Assembly (NCBI GenBank): GCA_023260935.1
Contig: JALQTL010000132.1
Coordinates: forward strand, 1 to 5,755
Source of the DNA: Paracoccaceae bacterium
GTDB lineage: Bacteria; Pseudomonadota; Alphaproteobacteria; Rhodobacterales; Rhodobacteraceae
Direction: 5' to 3'
DNA length: 5,755 nt
In this document: in pieces, positions 1-5,755 of the stretch
Position numbering within the stretch: position 1 is the stretch's first letter
How the letters are laid out: each line of letters begins with the position of its first letter
The notes under the pieces: model-generated
The model's database searches: none
Told to the model about the DNA's origin: nothing
The model's input: only the letters and a program-made list of their open reading frames with translations
Translations under genes and position numbers: made by a program

Positions 1-734
1 CCGGCCAGACGCACCGTCGAGGTCGAGGCGTTCTGTTCGTGGTCGGCGTGCAGCATCATGATCCGGTCCATCGCCTTTTCGAGGATCGGGTTCACCACAT
101 ATTCCTCGGCCGGGACCGAGAACCACATGTGCAGGAAGTTACCGGCATAGCTGAGCGAGTTCTTCGGATAGACGAAGGGCTGGCCGATCGAATACTTGTA
201 GGCCATGGCGGCAATCGTCGGCAGCTTGGCGACCATGCGGATGGCCGAAACCTCACGGTGCCACGGATCATTGATATCCAGCGAGTCGTGATAGAAGGCC
301 GACATCGCACCGACAACGCCCACCATCGTGGCCATCGGGTGGCTGTCACGCCGGAACCCACGGAAGAAGTTGTGGATCTGTTCGTGCAGCATCGTATGCC
401 GCGTCACGCGGCCTTCGAAATCGGAAAGCTGGCTGGTGGTGGGAAGTTCGCCGTAAAGCAGCAGGAAGCACAGTTCCAGGAAATGCGAATGTTCGGCCAA
501 CTGTTCGATCGGATAGCCGCGGTGAAGCAGTTCGCCCTTGTCGCCATCGATGAAGGTGATGCCGCTTTCACAGGCCGCGGTCGAGGTGAAGCCGGGGTCA
601 AAGGTGAAAACGTCAGCCTCGCCGTAAAGCTTTCGGATATCCAGCACATCGGGGCCAAGGGTGGGCGAATACACCGGCAAGTCATACGTCTTGCCATCCA
701 GCGTCAGTTTGGCGGTCTTGGTCGTGTCGGCCAT
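1..734 (-). CDS. gltA: Citrate synthase, N-terminal 244 residues (cut by left window edge)
   Basis: Condenses acetyl-CoA and oxaloacetate to citrate, the entry step of the TCA cycle, in the cytosol. The reverse strand reads MADTTKTAKLTLDG at the start, then LLHRGYPIEQLAEHSHFLEL, RVTRHTMLHEQIHNFF and NPILEKAMDRIMMLHADHEQ. This is the typical hexameric (type II) citrate synthase of Gram-negative bacteria. The HADHEQN segment begins at residue 229 and is where the family has one of its catalytic histidines. The GPAHGG-type segment with the second catalytic His and the later catalytic Asp would lie beyond the left edge. The family is about 430 residues, so roughly 185 are missing only because the window ends. 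The ATG at 734 fits the family N-terminus and has GAGGG at 744-748, nine bases upstream. The gene lies 102 bp downstream of gltX on the same strand. No internal stop or frameshift is visible. Identification is secure. Confidence 0.97.
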   Translation of the reverse strand, partial: MADTTKTAKLTLDGKTYDLPVYSPTLGPDVLDIRKLYGEADVFTFDPGFTSTAACESGITFIDGDKGELLHRGYPIEQLAEHSHFLELCFLLLYGELPTTSQLSDFEGRVTRHTMLHEQIHNFFRGFRRDSHPMATMVGVVGAMSAFYHDSLDINDPWHREVSAIRMVAKLPTIAAMAYKYSIGQPFVYPKNSLSYAGNFLHMWFSVPAEEYVVNPILEKAMDRIMMLHADHEQNASTSTVRLA

Positions 735-836
735 CTCTCATTTCCCTCTTTGTGGCCCTTTGGGGCCCTGTTGGTAGGCCGTCCCCCGCGGATGCGCGGA
801 GGCGGCAAGAGCCAGCTTGCAGCCGAGGTGCAGCAG
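735..836. other. gltX-gltA spacer with two small hairpins
   Basis: This 102-bp gap lies between the gltX stop and the gltA start and holds two perfect 5-bp inverted repeats with 4-base loops. One is CCGCG-GATG-CGCGG at 786-799, the other GGCCC-TTTG-GGGCC at 754-767. Neither is followed by a T-run on the minus strand, so neither is a classic intrinsic terminator. The left one would sit in the gltA leader just upstream of its Shine-Dalgarno. I see no convincing -35/-10 pair for gltA here. Readthrough from gltX or a promoter far from consensus are both possible. A role for the hairpins is only inferred. Confidence 0.4.
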
Positions 837-2237
837 TCAGGCTGCCGCGTCACTCAACCGCGCAATCGTCTCGTCCCGACCGATGACCAGCATCATGTCA
901 AAGACGCTCGGGGTCGCCGTCCGTCCGGCCAGGGCCGCGCGCAAGGGTGCGGCCAGCTTGCCGAATCCGATGCCATGCGTGGCGGCAATTTCGGTCAGGA
1001 TGGGCTCTAACGCCTCTTTCGTCCAGCTAGCAGTTTGCAGTCGCGGCGTCAATTCTTTCAGTATACCACGGGATACCGTATCCAGGTTCCGGGCTGCCGC
1101 CTCATCGGCAACGATCGGGCGCGACGTCAGCGCAAAGTGTGCTTTTTCAAGAAGTTCGGGAAATGTCTTCGCGCGGTCCTTCACGCAGTACAGGCTCCGT
1201 GACAGGAGGTCGCGCTGCGGGCCCGTCAAGGCGGGCTGCCCCGCCGCTGCAAGATATTCCTCGATCTCATGCAGCAGTGCAGCATCATCGGTGCGGGCAA
1301 GGTGCCAGCCGCAGGTTGATTCCAGCTTCTTGAAATCCAGCCGCGCCGGAGACCGCCCGATTCCCTCAAGGCTGAACATCCCCATGGCTTCTTCGCTGGT
1401 GAAAAGTTCCGCATCGCCATGCGCCCAGCCAAGCCGCGTCAGGTAATTGCGCATGCCCGCTGCGGGAAAGCCCTGTGCCTGATAATCGCCAACCGCCGTG
1501 GCGCCGTGGCGCTTTGACAGTTTCTTGCCATCGGGGCCGTGGATCAGCGGGATATGCGCCCAGACAGGGATCTGCCACCCCATCGCCTGATACACCATGG
1601 TTTGGCGTGCGGCGTTGTTCAGGTGGTCATCGCCCCGGATCACATGGGTTACGCCCATGTCGTGATCATCGACCACGACAGCCAGCATATAGGTAGGGGT
1701 GCCATCCGAGCGCAGAACGATCATGTCGTCCAGTTGATCGTTGCGAAAGGTTACGCTTCCCTGAACGGCATCCTCGATCACCGTTTCTCCCTCGCGCGGC
1801 GCCTTCATGCGAATGGCATAGGGCGCGTCGGGGTGGCTGGCCGGGTCGGCATCGCGCCAAGGGCTTTGGAACACGGCATAGCTGGCGCCCTTTGCCTCCT
1901 GTTCGGCACGGAAGGCGGCAATTTCCTCGGGCGTTGAAAAGCATTTGTAGGCCGTGCCGCGCGCCAGCATTTCGTGGGCCACCTCGGCATGGCGGTCCTT
2001 GCGGGCGAACTGGCTGACGGCCTCGCCATCCCAATCAAGGCCCAGCCATGTCAGCCCCTTCAGGATTGCCGCCGTCGCCTCGGGGGTGGATCTTTCGCGG
2101 TCGGTATCCTCGATGCGCAGCAGGAACTTGCCGCCCCGTCCGCGTGCGAAAAGCCAGTTGAACAGCGCTGTCCGCGCACCGCCGATGTGCAGATAACCGG
2201 TGGGCGAGGGCGCAAAGCGGGTGACGACCTGGGACAT
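837..2237 (-). CDS. gltX: Glutamyl-tRNA synthetase (466 aa)
   Basis: Class I aminoacyl-tRNA synthetase that activates glutamate with ATP and loads it on tRNA-Glu in the cytosol. In alphaproteobacteria with GatCAB it usually also mischarges tRNA-Gln, but that cannot be judged from this window. The N-terminus reads RFAPSPTGYLHIGGARTAL, with the HIGH-type motif as HIGG at residues 17-20. Next come RIEDTDRE (41-48), HVIRGDDHLNN and the KMSKS-type loop KLSKR at 239-243. The helical anticodon-binding half ends in SVFDMMLVIGRDETIARL. Length is normal. The zinc-site positions of the E. coli enzyme (Cys, Cys, Cys, His) read Cys99, Ser101, Trp127 and Asp129, so this is a zinc-free form. The ATG at 2237 places the first strand of the Rossmann fold correctly. 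Its Shine-Dalgarno is weak (AAAGG, 12 bases away). The frame stays open for 465 bases further upstream, but that part is antisense to comEC and unlike any GltX. Confidence 0.97.
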   Translation of the reverse strand: MSQVVTRFAPSPTGYLHIGGARTALFNWLFARGRGGKFLLRIEDTDRERSTPEATAAILKGLTWLGLDWDGEAVSQFARKDRHAEVAHEMLARGTAYKCFSTPEEIAAFRAEQEAKGASYAVFQSPWRDADPASHPDAPYAIRMKAPREGETVIEDAVQGSVTFRNDQLDDMIVLRSDGTPTYMLAVVVDDHDMGVTHVIRGDDHLNNAARQTMVYQAMGWQIPVWAHIPLIHGPDGKKLSKRHGATAVGDYQAQGFPAAGMRNYLTRLGWAHGDAELFTSEEAMGMFSLEGIGRSPARLDFKKLESTCGWHLARTDDAALLHEIEEYLAAAGQPALTGPQRDLLSRSLYCVKDRAKTFPELLEKAHFALTSRPIVADEAAARNLDTVSRGILKELTPRLQTASWTKEALEPILTEIAATHGIGFGKLAAPLRAALAGRTATPSVFDMMLVIGRDETIARLSDAAA

Positions 2238-2284
2238 GTCGGGCGTTAACCTTTCGGAAACCAAGAGTGCGGATGCTTGGCGCG

Positions 2285-2313
2285 GTTCTAGGGCCTGGAG
2301 GGGCGAGAAACAA
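2285..2313 (-). promoter_or_regulatory. Candidate gltX promoter in the gltX/comEC divergent spacer
   Basis: On the minus strand TTGTTT (2308-2313) is followed after exactly 17 bases by TAGAAC (2285-2290). The matches to the sigma-70 consensus are 3/6 and 4/6. The same TAGAAC hexamer serves as the -10 box of the much stronger lexA promoter in this window. Transcription would begin near 2278, giving a leader of about 40 bases for gltX. The assignment is weak and rests on spacing and position. It fits the view that comEC starts at 2315 rather than further upstream, because then the promoter is not inside a coding region. Confidence 0.3.
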
Positions 2314-2314
2314 G

Positions 2315-4450
2315 GTGGCCGCCGGTGCCGCATCTTTGCGTGACGTGCTGACATGGCCGCTTCGTCGTCTGGCCGAGGCGCGCGGCAACCTGTTTCCATG
2401 GGTGCCGGTGCTGATTGCCTGTGGCATCGGCTGGTGGTTTTCGCTGCCGCAGGAACCGGGGCTTTGGCATTATGGTCTTGCGTTTCTGGTGATGGCGGGG
2501 GCCGGCCTTCTCTGGCGGCTGGGGCCCGAGGTTTTGCATCCTCTGCTGGCGGTGCTGATCTGCCTGTCGCTGGCTTGGGTGGCCTGCGGCCTGCGGGTCT
2601 GGCTGGTATCCGCCCCGATGCTGGAGTTTCGATATTACGGCCCGGTAACGGGCCGTGTGGTAGAGATTGACCGCAGCCAGACCGATGCGCTGCGCCTGAC
2701 ACTTGATCGGGTCTGGCTGGAACGGGTGGCCCGGGACCGCACTCCTGAACGGGTGCGTGTGTCGCTGCGGGGCAAGGTTCCCGGCCATGCCGCCCGCCCC
2801 GGAGATGTGGTGATGCTGACGGCCAATCTGGCCGCGCCGGACGGACCGGCCGAACCCGGGGCCTTCGACTTCCGCCGCATGGCCTTTTTCGATGGGCTGG
2901 GGGCCGTTGGCTATACCTCGGCCCCGGTGATGCTGTGGCACGAGGCCGAGGCCGGCGCGCGGCCGATCGACAGGCTGCGCAGCCATCTTTCCGCAGCCAT
3001 GATGGCAGCGATGCCCAGCCAGGCGGGGGCCTACGCGGCTGGTGCCATGACGGGCGACAGATCGGGGATCACGCAAGAAACGGTGGCGGCACTGCGGGAT
3101 TCGTCGCTGGCCCATCTGCTGGCGATTTCGGGGATGAACCTTGCCTTTCTGATCGGCTTTGTCTTTGCCCTTATCCGCTATGGCCTTGCGCTGGTGCCGT
3201 ATGTGGCGCTGCGGGTCAGCACGAAAAAGGTGGCGGCCGTCGTATCTTTGGGGGTGGCGGCCTTCTATCTGGCGCTGTCGGGTTCCAACGTCGCCACCCA
3301 GCGGGCGTTCATCATGGTTTGCGTCGTGCTGGGGGCGGTGCTTCTGGATCGCAAGGCGCTGACGCTGCGGTCGGCCGCACTGGCGGGGATCGTGCTTTTG
3401 CTGTGGCAGCCTGAAAGCCTTTTGGAACCGGGGTTTCAGATGTCCTTCGCCGCAACCGTGGCGCTGATCGCGGGGTTTCGAGAGGTGGATCGCCGTGTTG
3501 CCGCCGGGCGGATGCCGCGCCTGTTCATGCCGGTGTTCACGCTGGTGCTTTCCAGTGTCATCGGCGGATTTGCCACTGCGCCCTATGCGGCGGCGCATTT
3601 CAACCGGTTTACCGATTACGGTCTGATCGCCAATCTTCTGACCGTGCCGGTGATGGGGGCCGTGGTTATGCCCGCAGGGGCAGTAGCCGCCTTGCTGGCC
3701 CCGCTCGGGCTTGCCGCCCTTCCGCTTTGGGTGATGGAGCGGGGTTCGGCATGGATCTTGATGATTGCCCATTGGGTTGCGGGGTGGGAAGGGTCGGTGA
3801 CGGCCATTCCCGCGCCGGCGCCGGGCTCTTTGGGCCTGATCACGCTGGGGGGACTGTGGATTATCCTGTGGCGTGGCTGGGGGCGGGTGGCCGGCTTCGT
3901 GCCAATCCTTGCGGCGCTTGTCATGTGGGCCCATGCCAGCCGTCCGGCGGTGCTGATTTCGGGCGATGCGGCGCTGGTGGGGGTGATGGGCCCCGAAGGC
4001 CGGGTGCTTTCGGCCCGCAAGGGGGCGGGGTTTGCCGCGCGCAACTGGCTGGAAAACGATGGCGATCTGGCCCGGCAAGAAGCCGCCGCCGCGCGGCCGG
4101 GGATGACCGGCGCCGAAGGCCGCCGCGCCTTCGATCTGGCCGGGGTCCGCGGCATCGCCCTGAAAGGCCGGGGCGCACAGGATGACCTGGCAATGTCCTG
4201 CGCCGAGGCGGATGTCGTGATCATCCCCGCGCAGATCGATGCACCGCCTGACGGCTGCTTGGTGCTGGATCAGCGGTTGCTGCGGCAGACCGGACCGCTG
4301 GCGCTTTATGCGGTGGAAGGGGGCTTGCGGGTCGAGGCCACACGATCGGTGCGCCGCGCTTGGTCCCCGCCGCCGATGCCGGGGGGGCTGCCGCAGGTCA
4401 TCCGCCCGGCCGCGAGGATCGTGGCGGAAACCGGCCTTCCCGGTCAGTAG
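2315..4450 (+). CDS. comEC: ComEC/Rec2-family DNA internalization membrane protein (711 aa)
   Basis: Inner-membrane protein thought to form the channel that carries single-stranded DNA into the cytoplasm during natural transformation. Residues 27-97 hold three hydrophobic segments. About 100-209 is a soluble, beta-rich region like DUF4131. From about 265 to 539 follows the polytopic Competence domain, with roughly ten more membrane segments. Family motifs visible are GDRSGI (247-252), HLLAISGMNLAFL (267-279), QRAFIM (329-334), PGFQMSF (372-378) and YGLIANLLTVPV (435-446). The soluble tail, 540-711, has no HxHxDH metallo-beta-lactamase motif. I chose GTG 2315 because GGAGGGG lies at 2297-2303. 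The upstream in-frame codons 2267-2314 also include CTA, GGA and AGA, which are rare in such genomes. Alternatives are ATG 2273 (725 aa, weak AAGAG) and GTG 2267 (727 aa). It diverges from gltX and overlaps the lexA 3' end by 7 bp. The family is certain; competence in this organism is not shown. Confidence 0.93.
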   Translation: MAAGAASLRDVLTWPLRRLAEARGNLFPWVPVLIACGIGWWFSLPQEPGLWHYGLAFLVMAGAGLLWRLGPEVLHPLLAVLICLSLAWVACGLRVWLVSAPMLEFRYYGPVTGRVVEIDRSQTDALRLTLDRVWLERVARDRTPERVRVSLRGKVPGHAARPGDVVMLTANLAAPDGPAEPGAFDFRRMAFFDGLGAVGYTSAPVMLWHEAEAGARPIDRLRSHLSAAMMAAMPSQAGAYAAGAMTGDRSGITQETVAALRDSSLAHLLAISGMNLAFLIGFVFALIRYGLALVPYVALRVSTKKVAAVVSLGVAAFYLALSGSNVATQRAFIMVCVVLGAVLLDRKALTLRSAALAGIVLLLWQPESLLEPGFQMSFAATVALIAGFREVDRRVAAGRMPRLFMPVFTLVLSSVIGGFATAPYAAAHFNRFTDYGLIANLLTVPVMGAVVMPAGAVAALLAPLGLAALPLWVMERGSAWILMIAHWVAGWEGSVTAIPAPAPGSLGLITLGGLWIILWRGWGRVAGFVPILAALVMWAHASRPAVLISGDAALVGVMGPEGRVLSARKGAGFAARNWLENDGDLARQEAAAARPGMTGAEGRRAFDLAGVRGIALKGRGAQDDLAMSCAEADVVIIPAQIDAPPDGCLVLDQRLLRQTGPLALYAVEGGLRVEATRSVRRAWSPPPMPGGLPQVIRPAARIVAETGLPGQ
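4430..4444 (-). terminator. Weak hairpin at the lexA/comEC 3' junction
   Basis: A perfect inverted repeat ACCGG-CCTTC-CCGGT (5-bp stem, 5-base loop) lies exactly at the lexA stop codon and inside the last codons of comEC. Read on the minus strand the stem runs into TTTCC, a very short T-stretch. On the plus strand no T-run follows. It could slow or partly end lexA transcription, but the stem is short and the U-tract poor. It may equally be chance in GC-rich DNA. Confidence 0.2.
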
Positions 4451-5142
4451 CTGCGGATCAGCCCGACCAACCGGCCCTGCACCTTCACCAGATGGTCGGG
4501 GAAGACGCGGGTTTCATACGCGGGGTTCGCCGCTTCAAGCGCGATCATCGATCCCTTGCGGCGGAAACGCTTCAGCGTCGCCTCGTGATCCTCGACCAAG
4601 GCCACGACGATATCGCCATTCTCGGCCGTGGTCTGTTCCCGGATCACGACGATGTCACCGTCATTGATCCCGGCCTCGATCATCGAGTCACCCTTCACTT
4701 CCAGCGCATAGTGATTGCCGCGCCCCGACACCATCGACCCGGGAACCGAGACATGGTGGCTGACCTCGGAAATCGCCTCGATCGGCACACCGGCGGCGAT
4801 CCGGCCCATCACGGGCAGTTCAAAGGCGTGAACCGCCTCCACCTCCATCGCGCCCCGGGGCGGGGCGGGCGGCGGTGCGGTCTTGTCACCGTCAATCACC
4901 CGGGGGGTGAAGCCGGGCTTTTCCATCGCATCGGGCAGTTTGATGATTTCCAGCGCGCGGGCCCGGTGGGCAAGGCGGCGGATGAAGCCGCGTTCTTCCA
5001 GCGCGGTAATCAGCCGGTGAATCCCCGATTTCGAGCGCAGATCCAACGCGTCCTTCATTTCATCGAACGAAGGCGGAACACCGTCTTTCGCCATCCGCTT
5101 TTGGATAAATTCCAGCAATTCCATTTGCTTGCGCGTCAGCAT
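4444..5142 (-). CDS. lexA: LexA, SOS-response repressor with self-cleaving peptidase domain (232 aa)
   Basis: Dimeric repressor of DNA-damage genes. Activated RecA triggers its self-cleavage and so induces the SOS response. Residues 1-67 form the winged helix-turn-helix domain (MLTRKQMELLEFI at the start, then PPSFDEMKDALDLRSKSGIHR and LEERGFIRR). Residues about 70-100 are a proline-rich linker, longer than in E. coli as is common in alphaproteobacteria. The S24 peptidase domain follows. The scissile bond is Ala117-Gly118 in GRIAAGVP, the nucleophile Ser153 in VKGDSM and the general base Lys191 in ATLKRF, with spacing close to E. coli (84/85, 119, 156). All three were checked at codon level, so the protein should be cleavable. 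The ATG at 5142 has GAGGG at 5150-5154, seven bases away. The gene has its own promoter with LexA half-sites, follows moeA on the same strand after 80 bp, and converges on comEC. Confidence 0.98.
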   Translation of the reverse strand: MLTRKQMELLEFIQKRMAKDGVPPSFDEMKDALDLRSKSGIHRLITALEERGFIRRLAHRARALEIIKLPDAMEKPGFTPRVIDGDKTAPPPAPPRGAMEVEAVHAFELPVMGRIAAGVPIEAISEVSHHVSVPGSMVSGRGNHYALEVKGDSMIEAGINDGDIVVIREQTTAENGDIVVALVEDHEATLKRFRRKGSMIALEAANPAYETRVFPDHLVKVQGRLVGLIRSY

Positions 5143-5166
5143 AAGAAGGCCCTCGCCTGAAAAACC

Positions 5167-5184
5167 ATCAAGAGTTCACTTGAT
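5167..5184. repeat. Short inverted repeat in the lexA leader
   Basis: ATCAAG (5167-5172) and CTTGAT (5179-5184) are perfect 6-bp inverted arms around a 6-base loop that contains the promoter-distal GTTC half-site. The element lies at or just after the predicted lexA transcription start. It may extend the operator or form a small hairpin in the leader RNA. Chance is also possible. Confidence 0.35.
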
Positions 5185-5199
5185 GTTCTAATGCTGTTC
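5174..5199. promoter_or_regulatory. LexA operator with three GTTC half-sites at 11-bp steps
   Basis: GTTC occurs at 5174-5177, 5185-5188 and 5196-5199, with exactly seven bases between neighbours. This gives two overlapping copies of GTTC-N7-GTTC, the known direct-repeat SOS box of Rhizobium/Rhodobacter-type alphaproteobacteria. In the direction of lexA transcription they read GAAC-N7-GAAC-N7-GAAC. The three half-sites fall in the promoter spacer, within the -10 hexamer, and next to the predicted start of transcription, so bound LexA would block RNA polymerase. Negative autoregulation of lexA follows from established knowledge. The use of both registers is inferred. A fourth half-site is absent on either side. 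Confidence 0.85.
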
Positions 5200-5213
5200 C
5201 GCTTTCGTGTCAA
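5185..5213 (-). promoter_or_regulatory. lexA promoter (sigma-70 type)
   Basis: On the minus strand a perfect -35 box TTGACA (5208-5213) is followed after 17 bases by TAGAAC (5185-5190), a 4/6 match to the -10 consensus. Transcription should begin near 5178, leaving a leader of about 36 bases before the lexA ATG. The -35 box starts nine bases after the moeA stop codon, so lexA need not depend on moeA transcription, although no terminator separates the two genes. Confidence 0.75.
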
Positions 5214-5222
5214 CCTCGGGCG

Positions 5223-5755
5223 TTAGCGCAGCGCAATGAACTGCACCTCGTCGCCTGCCTTGCGTGGGCCGTCGCCAAGCGGGCGGATCAGTAAAGCATC
5301 GGCCTCGGCCAGCACCGAGAGCATGGCGGAATCCTGATTGTCGAAGGGGGTAATCACGGGCAGGGGCGCGCCCTCGCCAAGCCGCGCGCGCATGTAATGG
5401 GTGCGCGGGCCGGTGGGTCCGGTGTCGCAGCCCAAAACGGCCGTTTGCGTGTTATGGCCCGCCTCCAGCCCCAGCATCCGCGCGATCATTGGCAACATGA
5501 AAAGATGCGCGCAAACCGTTGCAGAGACAGGATTTCCAGGCAAGCCAAGCATCGCCGCGCCGCCCATCCGCCCCGCCATCAGGGGCTTTCCGGGGCGCAT
5601 CGCAAGTTTCCAGAAACTGCGCTCAAGACCAAGCTCTGCCGCCACCTCGCCCACATGGTCGTGGCTGCCCACCGAGGCCCCGCCCGAGGTCAGCACCAGA
5701 TCGGCGCCCTCGGCCAGCGCGAACACCGTGCGCAGGCTGTCATGCGTATCGCGCG
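5223..5755 (-). CDS. moeA: Molybdopterin molybdenumtransferase MoeA, C-terminal 176 residues (cut by right window edge)
   Basis: MoeA inserts molybdate into adenylylated molybdopterin (made by MogA-type proteins) to give molybdenum cofactor, in the cytosol. The visible part begins inside domain III, the MoCF/MogA-like fold. It shows LVLTSGGASVGSHDHV (TSGGASVG at 5667-5690), MRPGKPL (PGKP at 5583-5594) and GLPGNPVSA (LPGNPVS at 5523-5543), which are hallmark stretches of the family. The last 75 or so residues match the position of the small beta-barrel domain IV, ending in VQFIALR before TAA. The family is about 390-410 residues, so the start and domains I-II lie to the right of the window. 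The reading frame runs open to the edge. A GTG at 5726 is not a real start, because the family sequence continues upstream of it. The gene precedes lexA on the same strand. MoeA itself is far likelier than MogA or MoaB, because domain IV is present. Confidence 0.96.
   Translation of the reverse strand, partial: RDTHDSLRTVFALAEGADLVLTSGGASVGSHDHVGEVAAELGLERSFWKLAMRPGKPLMAGRMGGAAMLGLPGNPVSATVCAHLFMLPMIARMLGLEAGHNTQTAVLGCDTGPTGPRTHYMRARLGEGAPLPVITPFDNQDSAMLSVLAEADALLIRPLGDGPRKAGDEVQFIALR

Noticed and set aside
754..767. GGCCC-TTTG-GGGCC as an intrinsic terminator of gltX
   Set aside because: The stem is only 5 bp and no U-run follows on either strand.
819..845. GCAGCC/GGCTGC inverted repeat across the gltX stop codon
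   Set aside because: The 15-base loop and 6-bp stem without a T-run make it unlikely to be functional. Part of the stem is in the coding sequence for the terminal alanines.
39..1010. Plus-strand open frame of 323 codons
   Set aside because: Antisense to gltA and the end of gltX, both of which match their families over the full visible length. The translation has no recognisable family features.
2285..2288. A GTTC in the gltX/comEC spacer as a LexA box
   Set aside because: No second GTTC lies 11 bp away on either side, so it is a single half-site expected by chance.
2238..2702. In-frame open extension upstream of the gltX ATG that would give a 621-residue protein
   Set aside because: It runs antisense through comEC, has an arginine/proline-rich composition typical of GC-rich shadow frames, and GltX proteins begin at the MSQVVTRFAPSPTG start.
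2288..4078. Minus-strand open frame of 596 codons
   Set aside because: Antisense to comEC. It is rich in Arg, His, Gln and Pro, as expected from the complement of a GC-rich membrane-protein gene.
4360..5160. Plus-strand open frame of 266 codons across lexA
   Set aside because: Antisense to lexA, whose catalytic residues and fold are intact. It also overlaps the comEC end in another frame and has no family features.

Overview
The window looks like chromosomal core DNA from a GC-rich alphaproteobacterium, most likely of the Rhodobacterales (Rhodobacter/Paracoccus type). The evidence is high GC throughout, protein sequences that resemble that group, and a LexA operator of the alphaproteobacterial direct-repeat type (GTTC-N7-GTTC). 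I see no tRNA or rRNA gene, insertion sequence, CRISPR array, attachment site or sign of recent transfer.

Layout from left to right: the 5' two-thirds of gltA (citrate synthase, minus strand, cut by the left edge); a 102-bp spacer with two small hairpins; gltX (glutamyl-tRNA synthetase, minus); a short divergent spacer; comEC (DNA-uptake channel protein, plus); lexA (SOS repressor, minus), whose 3' end overlaps that of comEC by 7 bp; an 80-bp control region with the lexA promoter and operator; and the 3' third of moeA (molybdenum cofactor synthesis, minus, cut by the right edge). Every stretch longer than about 110 bp is coding.

Functionally this is a mixed housekeeping neighbourhood: TCA cycle entry, tRNA charging, DNA uptake, DNA-damage control and molybdenum cofactor synthesis. 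The genes do not form one pathway. The best-supported regulation is at lexA. A consensus -35 box (TTGACA), a 17-bp spacer and a TAGAAC -10 box are overlaid by three GTTC half-sites at exact 11-bp steps, which implies autorepression by LexA. comEC is alone on the plus strand, between two leftward genes.

I did not find an undescribed system. The items most worth checking are the three-half-site LexA operator, the tail-to-tail overlap of SOS-controlled lexA with comEC, the ComEC C-terminal domain without visible metal-binding motifs, and the start codon of comEC.
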